Source of the DNA: Chryseobacterium jejuense
GTDB taxonomy: Bacteria; Bacteroidota; Bacteroidia; Flavobacteriales; Weeksellaceae
Assembly (NCBI RefSeq): GCF_017877355.1
Contig: NZ_JAGIPR010000006.1
Coordinates: 248,001-312,000 of the forward strand
DNA: 64,000 nucleotides
Reading direction: 5' to 3'
Shown here in pieces: positions 1-8,638 of this stretch. Each line of letters begins with the position of its first letter. Within the stretch, counting starts at the first letter, position 1. A program made the position numbers and the translations under genes. Below the pieces are notes generated by a model that was not told where the DNA came from, did not search any database, and saw nothing but the letters and a program-made list of their open reading frames with translations.

Positions 1-50
1 AATCTTTATTAGAGTAAACAATCTCTATTCATCACTATAGAAACTGTTTG

Positions 51-82
51 CAAAAGTAGGTATACTGCCATATCCGGTCAAA
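51..82 (-). promoter_or_regulatory. Leftward Bacteroidota-type promoter
   Basis: Read on the minus strand, TTTG (79-82) is followed after 20 bp by TACTTTTG (51-58). This fits the Bacteroidota primary-sigma pattern of TTTG at -33 and TAnnTTTG at -7. It points out of the left edge, so it probably drives a gene beyond the window. Both boxes are seen directly; the activity is inferred. Confidence 0.5.
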
Positions 83-642
83 AAAAAACTGTAGAATAAA
101 CATCATATTTTTGTAAAACTTTTACTACAAAAACCTAACAGATAAAGGCTATTCACAATAAATTACGCCAGATAGAAAAAAAAACATCAATCAACAAACT
201 TTATCTTGTTGTATTTCAGTAACAACAGATAATAATTTACCCTCTTAGCCCTCATTTCTATAATATTAAAAAAATGTTCAGATTATGTAGAAAATGAATT
301 TAAAAAAAACAAAATCAGATTCATTATAACCGATTTCGTAAAATAAATTATCACATGGTGTAGAAATATTACTACAAAAAAGCCGACTAATATCAGCATC
401 TGCATCAACAAATACCGACAAAACTCATATTAAAACAAATCAAAACATGCTAATTTATCTGTATAATTTCATTATTTTTACACCATCAAACGAAACCATT
501 TTAACACTTAAAAACACAGAGGCAAAAAACTAATGACAAAAATTTATTTTCAATCGTTCTTATCTATTAAAAAAACTTCGACTTGTACAAAAACTATTAT
601 TAACCGTTTTTTGCTTTAGCAGGAAACACAGATCAGTTTTAC
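83..642. other. Gene-free AT-rich leader of about 560 bp
   Basis: No credible reading frame is seen here. The stretch is dominated by A and T runs and separates the leftward promoter at 51-82 from the rightward sensor kinase gene at 643. It presumably holds the kinase promoter, but I could not find an exact TAnnTTTG box near the start. No strong hairpin was seen. Confidence 0.5.
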
Positions 643-3636
643 ATGAGAGTTTGGGCATTGTTTTTTACTTGCTTATATTTCAACATATACGGACAACACT
701 ATACTTCTACCTGGTATAATATTGACAATGGACTTCCACAAAGCAGTGCAAAGGCTATTGTTAAGGATAGGTATGGCTTTATCTGGATCTCTACAGAAAA
801 CGGTCTTGTACGGTATGACGGGAGTTCCTTTATTACTTTCAACAATTTTAAAATCAACAATCTTCACTTTGGTGAATTTATTGGTGACCCTTCTCAGGAC
901 AGCATTACAACGCTTAATGACTTCCAGGAAAGCAAGGTCATTATTAAAAACAGATTTCCTAAGCTGACACAGCTTCACAGCAGTGACAGGATAACTTTCA
1001 CAACCGGGAATGAATTGGTGCACCGGGTTGCGAATAATATCCTGGCCTGTAATTTTTACAATGACATCCAGTACTTTGTAAGGCTCAAAAATTCAACTTA
1101 TAATTTTACCGATAACAACCTCATCATTTATAAGGATCATAAAGGGAATGAAACAAAAATATCCATTCCTTTTTCTAATAAGGATCTGAACAACATGTTC
1201 GTATTCAATGAAGTTCTTTTTATTAATGACATCCGGAATAGAAAGACTTATTCTATTGATAACGGGAAAGTTTCCATTCATGATGAACCGAATCTTTTTA
1301 ATGACCCCAATACGAGGATTTATTGGCAACAGATTACCAATCAGACTTTTGTTATCAATCACAATGATATTTACATTGTAGTAGGCAATCCAAAGAAACC
1401 TTCTCTTAAATTTCTCGTACAATACAATGAAATAGGGAGCCACTCCTATTGTTCTATGTTTTATGGATGGAAATTCAACAAGCTTTACCTTGGAACGCTG
1501 AATAATGGTTTAAATGTTCTGAAACTCTCCGACTTCTATGTAGCCAAGAAAAAAGAGGACTTCTCCAACAATGTTTACTATACTTCCCTACCCTTCAGTA
1601 AGAATACAATCATTGCAGAAGACGGGACGGAATTCGGGAGAGATGGAATTGTGAAGAAGTATCCTTTTGGTGATAATAACAACTATCTTATGATGTATGA
1701 CAAAGCTGGAAATATATTGATCCGGAAAAGAAGCTGCGTTATTAAGTTTTACAAAGATTCCGGTTATAAAAGGAAGGATTCTACTTTTATAAAACAGGGA
1801 TTTCAGGCTTTCTTACAGAGTGGAAGTCTTTATGGAGCTTCATTTTCAGGTTCATCAAAAAGTCAGCTTCAGATCTTTAAGGAAGATACATTCACAAAAC
1901 CGGATTATACTTATGAATTTAATAGTTTTGTCAATACTTTCTTTCAGTACAATGAAAACGAGATCCTAGTAGGTAATAATGATGGTTTGTATTCTATAGT
2001 ATTGGGAAGCAAAACCATTACTCCTGTTCACAAAAATATTCATGTTAAAAGTATTATCAGAACGAAAGATAATCTGATTTGGGTGATGACCAATAAGAGT
2101 GGCTTCTATCTTCTCAGAGACAGAAAGCTCATTAAAATGCCGACTGACAGAAGTAACAATCTTATGGCTGCTCATTATATTCTGGAGGATAGAAATGGGT
2201 TCTACTGGATATCTTCCAATAACGGACTTTTCAAGGTTCCGAAAAAACAGCTGCTGCAATATGCACAGGATGGGAATAAACCAGTTTATTATTATCGTTT
2301 CACTAAAAGAGATGGGTTCCTGACTAATGAATTCAACGGTAGTTCACAGCCTAACGCTTATGCACTGGAAAATGGTGACTTTGTGTTTCCTTCCATGGAT
2401 GGATTTGTATTCTTTAATCCGGACAGCGTCAAAACTTTCTATCCAGACAAAAATAAAATCTATATAGAAAGAGTAAGGATTGGAAATTCTGAACCTCAAT
2501 ATTTCCATCACACTCTTGATCTTCAAAACAGTTATAAAACCGCGGAAATTTTTATTGATATACCCTATTTTTCCAATCCGGAAAACCTTTATTTAGAGGG
2601 TAAAATCTCTGGAAAGGAAAACTCTGAGTGGGAACCCATCTCCACCGGAAAGGAACTGAAATATACCATCAGTAACCTTACTCCGGGAGATTATACGCTG
2701 AGTGTAAGAATGCTGGTTTCGCCAGAGGGAAAATTTGTACAAAAGTCTATCCGTTTCAAAATTCAACCCCTTTTTTATCAGACATTACTGTTCCGCGTTA
2801 CTGCTTCTATCATCATTTTGCTAGTCATTATTATGATTGTTCAGCTGATGACCAATTTTTTAAGAATAAAAAACAGAGTATTAAAGCAGATTGTTCACAA
2901 TAAGAATTCGGAGTTAAAGGAAACATCACTTAATCTTGAAGTGGTAAAAAGTGATTTGCGAAAGGAGACTGAATACCAGAAAAAATTGGTAGAGACCATC
3001 AGTCATGATATCACCACACCTATCAGATTTATTGCAATGCTTTCGCAGAAACTTCATGAATCTGATGATTTAGAACTTCAGAAAAAATATTTTGACAGTA
3101 TTTATAAGTCTTCTGAACAACTTTATCAGTTTACTCTGAATTTAAAAGAATATACTGAACTTTACAAAGCTGAGAATATTTTTGAAGAAGAAGAATATCC
3201 GGTTAACAGGATTTTGGAAATCAAGAAAAAACTTTTCTGCGAAATTGCCAAAGAGAGAGGAACAAAAATCATCAATATAGTGGAAAACAATGTATATTCT
3301 CATGTTAACGAAAGTATACTAACTGCTATTATCCATAATATCCTTGATAACGCAGTGAAAAACACCTTTGATGGAGAAATACACCTTAATGCAATCGAAA
3401 TTAATCAAAAAATCACCATAACCATCTCTGATACGGGAACAGGAATGCCGGATGAACAGATTAACATGTATATGAATTTATTCAGAAATCCTAAACTGGA
3501 AACCCCAAGTTTTAAAGGAAAAGGCCTTGGCCTACACATGGTTATTCATTTGGTTAAAAAAATAAATGCTGAAATCAGTTTCAGGCATAACCAACCACAG
3601 GGAACAATTGTGGAATTAATGCTCAATAAAAACTAA
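643..3636 (+). CDS. Two-component propeller sensor histidine kinase
   Basis: A 997-residue membrane sensor kinase. A short signal peptide (about 1-17) precedes a periplasmic beta-propeller whose blades carry motifs such as GLPQSS and GFIWISTENGLVRYDG, typical of Reg_prop repeats. A Y_Y_Y-like beta domain follows at about 640-705, then one membrane helix at about 715-740. The cytoplasmic kinase core has an H-box SHDITTPIRF with His near 788, an N-box HNILDNAVKN near 900, DTGTGMP near 930 and GKGLGLHM near 960, so all catalytic motifs are present. There is no fused receiver or AraC domain, unlike the classic hybrid systems of this group. The partner is the response regulator 6 bp downstream. 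The ligand is unknown. Confidence 0.92.
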   Translation: MRVWALFFTCLYFNIYGQHYTSTWYNIDNGLPQSSAKAIVKDRYGFIWISTENGLVRYDGSSFITFNNFKINNLHFGEFIGDPSQDSITTLNDFQESKVIIKNRFPKLTQLHSSDRITFTTGNELVHRVANNILACNFYNDIQYFVRLKNSTYNFTDNNLIIYKDHKGNETKISIPFSNKDLNNMFVFNEVLFINDIRNRKTYSIDNGKVSIHDEPNLFNDPNTRIYWQQITNQTFVINHNDIYIVVGNPKKPSLKFLVQYNEIGSHSYCSMFYGWKFNKLYLGTLNNGLNVLKLSDFYVAKKKEDFSNNVYYTSLPFSKNTIIAEDGTEFGRDGIVKKYPFGDNNNYLMMYDKAGNILIRKRSCVIKFYKDSGYKRKDSTFIKQGFQAFLQSGSLYGASFSGSSKSQLQIFKEDTFTKPDYTYEFNSFVNTFFQYNENEILVGNNDGLYSIVLGSKTITPVHKNIHVKSIIRTKDNLIWVMTNKSGFYLLRDRKLIKMPTDRSNNLMAAHYILEDRNGFYWISSNNGLFKVPKKQLLQYAQDGNKPVYYYRFTKRDGFLTNEFNGSSQPNAYALENGDFVFPSMDGFVFFNPDSVKTFYPDKNKIYIERVRIGNSEPQYFHHTLDLQNSYKTAEIFIDIPYFSNPENLYLEGKISGKENSEWEPISTGKELKYTISNLTPGDYTLSVRMLVSPEGKFVQKSIRFKIQPLFYQTLLFRVTASIIILLVIIMIVQLMTNFLRIKNRVLKQIVHNKNSELKETSLNLEVVKSDLRKETEYQKKLVETISHDITTPIRFIAMLSQKLHESDDLELQKKYFDSIYKSSEQLYQFTLNLKEYTELYKAENIFEEEEYPVNRILEIKKKLFCEIAKERGTKIINIVENNVYSHVNESILTAIIHNILDNAVKNTFDGEIHLNAIEINQKITITISDTGTGMPDEQINMYMNLFRNPKLETPSFKGKGLGLHMVIHLVKKINAEISFRHNQPQGTIVELMLNKN

Positions 3637-3642
3637 TTTACT

Positions 3643-4254
3643 ATGAATGAAAGAATCTTAATTGCTGATGATCACTATGTAGTCAGAGCAGGCACCGCAT
3701 TGGTCCTGGAAACCGGATTTCCGGAACTGAAGATAGATTTTGCAGAAAACTACGGACAGGTAAAGAAGATGTTGGAATCCCATGATTACAGCCTTATTAT
3801 TTTAGATATTGATATGCCCGGAACTCAATATAAAAAGATGATCTCTGAGCTTAAAGCGATACAGAGTGATATTAAAATCCTTGTGTTTTCAGGATATGAC
3901 AAAGATGTAGCAATACAATATATCCGGGAAGGTGCTGAGGGCTATCTGAACAAGCAAAGCAGTGAGGAAGAAATTAAAAATGCAGTACGAACCGTTATTG
4001 AGAAAGGATACTTCTACCCTGCAGAACTGATTGGGCTTATCATTCAAAATAAAAAAAGTAATCCTGCTGAAAAGCTGTCATCCAGAGAATATGAAATCTT
4101 TAAGCTGCTAGCAGATGGAAACGGAAACCTTGAAATTGCTAACAGGCTCAACATTCAAATGTCAACGGTAAGTACCTACAAAAAAAGGATATTCCAGAAG
4201 CTTGATGTAGCCAATATTGCAGAGCTAATTAAGGTGTATGAAATGATGCACTGA
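3643..4254 (+). CDS. NarL/LuxR-family response regulator
   Basis: A 203-residue response regulator. The receiver domain (about 1-125) has the acidic pair DD at 9-10 and phospho-acceptor Asp55 in LDIDMPG. A LuxR-type helix-turn-helix occupies about 140-203 (LSSREYEIFKLLADG, then STVSTYKKRIFQKL). It starts 6 bp after the propeller kinase stop codon, so the two genes almost certainly form one operon and one phosphorelay. The target genes are not evident. The family assignment is firm. Confidence 0.92.
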   Translation: MNERILIADDHYVVRAGTALVLETGFPELKIDFAENYGQVKKMLESHDYSLIILDIDMPGTQYKKMISELKAIQSDIKILVFSGYDKDVAIQYIREGAEGYLNKQSSEEEIKNAVRTVIEKGYFYPAELIGLIIQNKKSNPAEKLSSREYEIFKLLADGNGNLEIANRLNIQMSTVSTYKKRIFQKLDVANIAELIKVYEMMH

Positions 4255-4523
4255 TGTTGATAAGATGCCAGGAAGCCTGAAGCTGGTAGAAGGAAGTTAT
4301 TAAGTCTTTAAGAACAAGAGAAAATCTCGTTGTATGAACTGAAGAGAACTCATTATTAAATTTTCGTGGATATCAAATAATTTTCTCTCTTTCCAGCTTC
4401 CCTACTCTATAATCAACTCCTATCGCAGTGATTGAGATAATGATTTTTACATTAAAAAAATAATCAGGAAATTTACAGAATCTTATTTTCTATGAACCCA
4501 TTGCATTGTAACTGCAAAAAATC

Positions 4524-5723
4524 ATGAATCCACTAGAAAAAGCAGATCAGGGAAGCCAACGTTTCCGATATATAAAACTTTGTATTTTTTTTTCCGGACT
4601 GTCGGTATTCGCACAGCTTTATCTTTTTCAGCCAATGCTGCCAATGGCCGCGGAACATTTTAATGTATCTGTTGGAGATACTTCCTTATTGGTCTCATCA
4701 TCTACTATCGGAATGGCATTGGGATTATTGTTCTTTGCTTTTAAAGCAGACAGTTATTCAAGGAAAGGACTGATGACTTTTTCATTGATTTCATCCGCCT
4801 TATTAACCATTATTTCAACATGGATCCCAAGCCTTAGTCTTCTGATTGCTATCGGGATTTTTAAAGGATTTGTGGTTTCCGGGGTTTCTGCGGTTGCTCT
4901 TGCCTATCTTACAGAAGAAGTAAGTGCTGCGGTTATAGGTACTGCCATCAGTATGTACCTTAGTGGAAATACTATTGGGGGAATGAGTGGAAGAATTCTG
5001 GCTACAATTCTAGCCGGAGAATTTGGCTGGCGTAATGCAGTTCTGGTGATCGGAATAGAAAGCCTTATCCTGGGGGCTATATTCTGGAAGTTTTTTCCTG
5101 AATCCAAATTCTTCAGTCCACAGAAAACAGATTATCACCTTAAGGTAAAACAAATGAAGTTTTTCCTTACCCATCCTTATATGTTTCGGTTGTATCTTAT
5201 AGCAGCCCTTGTGATGGGGGTTTTTGTGAGTGTTTACAATTATCTTACCTTCAGACTGGAGGCTCAGCCATTTTCATTAAGTCATTTTATCATCGCTTTT
5301 ATATTCCTGATGTATATCTTCGGGGTTTTCGGGACTATGACTGTTGGGAGACTTTCCAAAAGAATTACGGCAAATACTATTCTGAAAGGTTCTATTATCA
5401 GTATGCTTATCGGCGCTTTATTATTACTGTCTGAAAACATTTATATTCTCATTTTTGGCCTTGGATTATTTACTTTTTCTTTTTTTGCCGCCCACACCAT
5501 GGCCAGTCAGATGACTGCATTGTATGCCAAACGAGGCAAATCTTCAGCAACGTCTATTTACTGGCTCTTCTATTACTTTGGATCGAGTATTCTGGGAAGT
5601 GGCACCGGATATCTTCTCCACTCCTATTCCTGGAACGTTTTCATTGCCTTTCTGGTTATTTCTGTAGTAACAGCACTTCTTCTCGCAACAGCCAATACTT
5701 CTCCCAAAGGCAAAAAAAATTGA
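4524..5723 (+). CDS. MFS transporter (YnfM/arabinose-efflux type)
   Basis: A 399-residue major facilitator superfamily permease with about 12 hydrophobic segments and a short cytoplasmic N-terminus of about 20 residues. The region after the first helix (YLFQPMLPMAAEHFNVS) and the loop FFAFKADSYSRKG resemble the YnfM-type efflux branch. The substrate cannot be inferred. It stands alone, with 269 bp before it and about 200 bp after it. Full length for the family, with no sign of damage. Confidence 0.88.
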   Translation: MNPLEKADQGSQRFRYIKLCIFFSGLSVFAQLYLFQPMLPMAAEHFNVSVGDTSLLVSSSTIGMALGLLFFAFKADSYSRKGLMTFSLISSALLTIISTWIPSLSLLIAIGIFKGFVVSGVSAVALAYLTEEVSAAVIGTAISMYLSGNTIGGMSGRILATILAGEFGWRNAVLVIGIESLILGAIFWKFFPESKFFSPQKTDYHLKVKQMKFFLTHPYMFRLYLIAALVMGVFVSVYNYLTFRLEAQPFSLSHFIIAFIFLMYIFGVFGTMTVGRLSKRITANTILKGSIISMLIGALLLLSENIYILIFGLGLFTFSFFAAHTMASQMTALYAKRGKSSATSIYWLFYYFGSSILGSGTGYLLHSYSWNVFIAFLVISVVTALLLATANTSPKGKKN

Positions 5724-5919
5724 TACCCTACGCGTACCTCATTTAATTTTATAGGAAAAACAAAATGAAACAGCTATATTATTTCATTTTAACATATTTT
5801 TAATTTTTCCTATTAAAATTTAACCTAATCTTCACGAAAACACCATCTTACAATCTAATGCAAGGCATAATATTTGATACTTATAAAGTACCATATCATC
5901 CACTAAAATTCAAAATATT

Positions 5920-6333
5920 ATGAACGTAGCAGATCTTAAAATCAAAAACTTAGTCGAGTACAAAAATCAGATTTATACGATCACTGAGATTTTTCAGAAT
6001 GTAGAACAGGCTTATTTTGTTAAAATTGAAAATGACATTCACGGTATCTCGGTTCCGGCAGATTCTATCAGACCTATTAAAATAACAGAAGAATGGCTTG
6101 AGAAACTGGGGTTTTCAAAAACGTACAGTTCAGACCAAAGTATCAGATATGAAAGACCGGAAACTTTTATAAAATACGACATCGACCTGAGTTCCAGAAA
6201 AATAATGGAAGGGTTGAAAATTTATGGTAATGCCATCAAATGTAGGTATATCCACGAGTTTCAGAACATTTTCTCTTGCTTATTTGGAAAAGAACCGGCA
6301 TTGCATTTTGGCTACCTAAAGACAGAATCATAG
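5920..6333 (+). CDS. Hypothetical cytoplasmic protein, Bacteroidota family
   Basis: A 137-residue protein with no signal peptide or membrane segment. The opening MNVADLKIKNLVEYKNQIYT and the later phrase ITEEWLEKLGFSK match a widespread but uncharacterised Bacteroidota family that often sits in phage-like or accessory loci. The N-terminal half looks like a small beta barrel (Val/Ile alternation with a turn at EN). It is monocistronic and closed by a strong terminator 20 bp downstream. I recognise no catalytic motif. Confidence 0.75.
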   Translation: MNVADLKIKNLVEYKNQIYTITEIFQNVEQAYFVKIENDIHGISVPADSIRPIKITEEWLEKLGFSKTYSSDQSIRYERPETFIKYDIDLSSRKIMEGLKIYGNAIKCRYIHEFQNIFSCLFGKEPALHFGYLKTES

Positions 6334-6353
6334 TTAAATAGTTCTTAGTTATC

Positions 6354-6389
6354 AAAAACCACAGTTTAGCAATATAAACTGTGGTTTTT
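6354..6389 (+). terminator. Rho-independent terminator
   Basis: A perfect 15-bp stem (6354-6368 with 6375-6389) and a 6-nt loop, ending in a T-run. It lies 20 bp after the stop of the 5920-6333 gene. The A-run on the other side makes it potentially bidirectional. Confidence 0.85.
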
Positions 6390-6555
6390 TTATGAAGATG
6401 AGTAATTTAGAATTAGGGAAATTAAGACCATTATTGAAGAAAGCTTACCTTTCAATGTATTTTAAAAATCCGAAAAATTCACCATACGTAAATCATTCAT
6501 TTCGTGCATATTTGTATTCATCTAATACTTCAATTAATATAAAAAAACACCTGAC

Positions 6556-6903
6556 ATGATTGTAAAAATTATTAATTCTATTCTTATCCTTACTGCTGTT
6601 TTTATGGGTTTTAAACAGGGAATTGCCATGTTTTCAGGAAAACCTGAAATGACTGCTCTATTTGGAAAATGGGGATTTGATAAAACCGGACTGATGATTA
6701 ACGGAGCCATTACCATTCTTGCTTCCATACTGATACTATTTCCCAAAACATTTGTCTGGGGAAACTTTTTGATGGCTGCAGGTATTTTGCTGATTATCTG
6801 TTTTCATCTTATGGATAAAGATTTTAAAGGAGTATTGATAGAGCTTCCTTTCCTTTTTCTTAATCTGCTGATTATTTATCTCCAACATCCTCTTAAAAAT
6901 TAA
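6556..6903 (+). CDS. DoxX-like small membrane protein
   Basis: A 115-residue, very hydrophobic protein with four predicted membrane helices. The order of helices and the short loop GKPEMTALFGKWGFDK resemble the DoxX-like superfamily. The biochemical role is unknown, as for most members. The next gene, an exported lipoprotein, begins 7 bp after the stop, so the two are probably co-transcribed and may both act at the envelope. Confidence 0.7.
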   Translation: MIVKIINSILILTAVFMGFKQGIAMFSGKPEMTALFGKWGFDKTGLMINGAITILASILILFPKTFVWGNFLMAAGILLIICFHLMDKDFKGVLIELPFLFLNLLIIYLQHPLKN

Positions 6904-6910
6904 CTTTGAT

Positions 6911-7345
6911 ATGAAATATTCCAATTTTGCAATAATATTAGCTATAGGACTTTCATGTACAGCCTGTGGCCAGCAAACAGTCAAAGAAAAAGAAACCTTA
7001 ACAACAACTTCAAAACAACAACATACAATGGATTTATCAAAAATAACGGACCCTCAGTTAAAACAGGCTATAGAAGCTCTTCAGGCAGGAGATAAAAGCT
7101 GGTACAGTTTCTTCACTGAAAATCCTACCATGACAGATGATGGCAATAAGGTGGATTTTAAATCATTTTTTGCCAATGCTCTTGGCAAAGAAATGTTCCT
7201 CAGTATAGACCGTGTTGAAAATGACAGTAAGGAGATTCACGGAAATTTTAAAGCGGGACAATGGGGAACGTTTCCTGTATTTTTCAGATTTCATAAGAAT
7301 ACTGAAGGAAAGTTTGACCGGTTGGATATTGGGCAGGATAAATAA
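6911..7345 (+). CDS. Small lipoprotein, SnoaL/NTF2-like fold possible
   Basis: A 144-residue exported protein. The N-terminus has a hydrophobic helix ending in the lipobox LSCTACG, which predicts a lipoprotein anchored at Cys19. After a Thr/Gln-rich linker, the mature part (about 37-144) contains ALQAGDKSWYSFFTENPT and ends with strand-rich sequence, which recalls SnoaL-like or NTF2-like domains. No catalytic residue can be assigned. It is second in a two-gene unit with the DoxX-like gene. Confidence 0.72.
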   Translation: MKYSNFAIILAIGLSCTACGQQTVKEKETLTTTSKQQHTMDLSKITDPQLKQAIEALQAGDKSWYSFFTENPTMTDDGNKVDFKSFFANALGKEMFLSIDRVENDSKEIHGNFKAGQWGTFPVFFRFHKNTEGKFDRLDIGQDK

Positions 7346-7368
7346 AAGAAGAGTTTCCAAAATATAAA

Positions 7369-7391
7369 GACTGCCTCAAAACGAGACAGCC
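7369..7391 (-). terminator. Hairpin after the 7446 gene, MITE-end-like
   Basis: On the minus strand, GGCTGTCTC and GAGGCAGTC pair fully (two G-U wobbles) around a 5-nt loop and are followed by an AT-rich tail. It can close the leftward gene 7446-7859 and perhaps the rightward lipoprotein gene. The arms resemble the ends of the MITE-like element at 31471, so it may be a remnant of that family. Confidence 0.55.
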
Positions 7392-7445
7392 TTTAAGCAC
7401 GTATCTAAAAATCAATTGTGCTTTAATACTAATGAAGATTGTTTT

Positions 7446-7859
7446 TTAGCTTTTAAAAACTACTTTGTTAGCTAGTTTTAAAGTATAAGCATTTTTGTTT
7501 TTTGTCAGTAAATACTGTCCTTTTTTATAAGTCACTGCTTTTTTAGAAGCAATTTTATCAAGTATTAAGCTTCCATTAGATGAAGGCAGGAACAATTCTG
7601 CTTTTTTTCCATCTTCGCTAAGAATTACTGCAGCATTAGAAGTATAAGATTTTTTATTATCTACTTCTTTCAGTTGTATCTTTTCTTCAAAAAGTCTTAC
7701 ACAGTCATTTTTTATTACAGAGAATGTATATCCTGCAGACCCTTTACAACCGTGCTTATCTTTGTCCGAACCGGCACCTTTTGGAGTAAGTTGAGCTGAA
7801 ACTCCTGAAGCAAACATTACAACTGCCATTGCGGTAATAAATTGTTTTACATTTTTCAT
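7446..7859 (-). CDS. Small secreted hypothetical protein
   Basis: A 137-residue protein with a clear signal peptide (about 1-22, cleavage after GVSAQ). The mature part has two cysteines (GCKGS and NDCVRL) that could form a disulfide, then alternating polar and hydrophobic strands (AAVILSEDGKKAELFLPSS). This suggests a small extracytoplasmic beta domain. I do not recognise a family. It is a single gene flanked by a hairpin downstream and a long gene-free region upstream. Confidence 0.7.
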   Translation of the reverse strand: MKNVKQFITAMAVVMFASGVSAQLTPKGAGSDKDKHGCKGSAGYTFSVIKNDCVRLFEEKIQLKEVDNKKSYTSNAAVILSEDGKKAELFLPSSNGSLILDKIASKKAVTYKKGQYLLTKNKNAYTLKLANKVVFKS

Positions 7860-7976
7860 ATATGTTTAATTTAATTGAATGAATTTACTTATTTTTTCTC
7901 ACATTTATTTCAATTGGAAACTAAATCGTCCTTATAATAATTCACCAACATTTTTTCATCTCTATTTTCCCATAAT

Positions 7977-8049
7977 AAAAGAGGGGCTCATCTTTGTGTT
8001 TTTAGAATCTTTACTATTTTTTTAGTCTTTAATTTTTTGCCCCTCTTTT
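7977..8049. repeat. Inverted repeat, 11-bp arms, 51-nt loop
   Basis: AAAAGAGGGGC (7977-7987) pairs perfectly with GCCCCTCTTTT (8039-8049). It lies about 120 bp upstream of the leftward gene at 7859. It could be an RNA stem in that gene's 5' leader, or a terminator for an unseen transcript. Confidence 0.5.
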
Positions 8050-8355
8050 GGTTTTTGCAAATTTTAGAAACTTATTAAAAAAAATCACAATTTTATCATA
8101 CTACATTCATACCACATTTGCTGTTTACTCCATAAATAAAGGCTTTTATCGATAAATATCTATAAAAATAACATCTTAAAACAGGCCAACAAAAATGAAA
8201 AGATTTAAATAGTTTTATTTTTGACATCAGGTTAAAGTTATAAAAATGTAGGATTGAGGCTGGAAGTTATTGTGGTCTTATAATCACTGAATGTTATCAG
8301 AAAACAGTTTTTAAAATGGGAAACATGCATATAACAGAAGTTAAGATATACCTGC

Positions 8356-8396
8356 AAAAAAAAAGAGATTACCGGAATTATTTCTGAGTAATCTCT
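8356..8396 (-). terminator. Rho-independent terminator, minus strand
   Basis: A perfect 9-bp stem (8364-8372 with 8388-8396) and a 15-nt loop. Read leftward it is followed by nine T residues. It lies about 240 bp after the end of the TPR regulator gene (8639), leaving either a long 3' UTR or room for a small RNA. Confidence 0.65.
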
Positions 8397-8638
8397 TCAA
8401 CACTAAGATTTTTAAAACCCTATTCAATCACTATAAAAGAAAACATAGTAAATAAAGGGTAATTTCTAACTACTAAGTAATAAAAAGCAGGAAAAAAACA
8501 CGAATATTTGCAAATATTCAGCTACCACACACATACGACATCACTTACAGCTACCTGTTGTATAACAATTTTAAAATTATATCAATGATTCTTGTCCTTT
8601 CGTTTTCAGGAAAAATGTTTCTTGTTTCGATTTTGGTT

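Larger units (their letters stand above)
7860..8638. other. 779-bp gene-free stretch with two hairpins
   Basis: No credible coding frame is seen. The stretch holds an 11-bp inverted repeat (7977-8049) and a terminator-like hairpin (8356-8396), reported separately, and otherwise AT-rich sequence. Part of it must be the 5' leader of the leftward gene 7446-7859. Confidence 0.5.
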
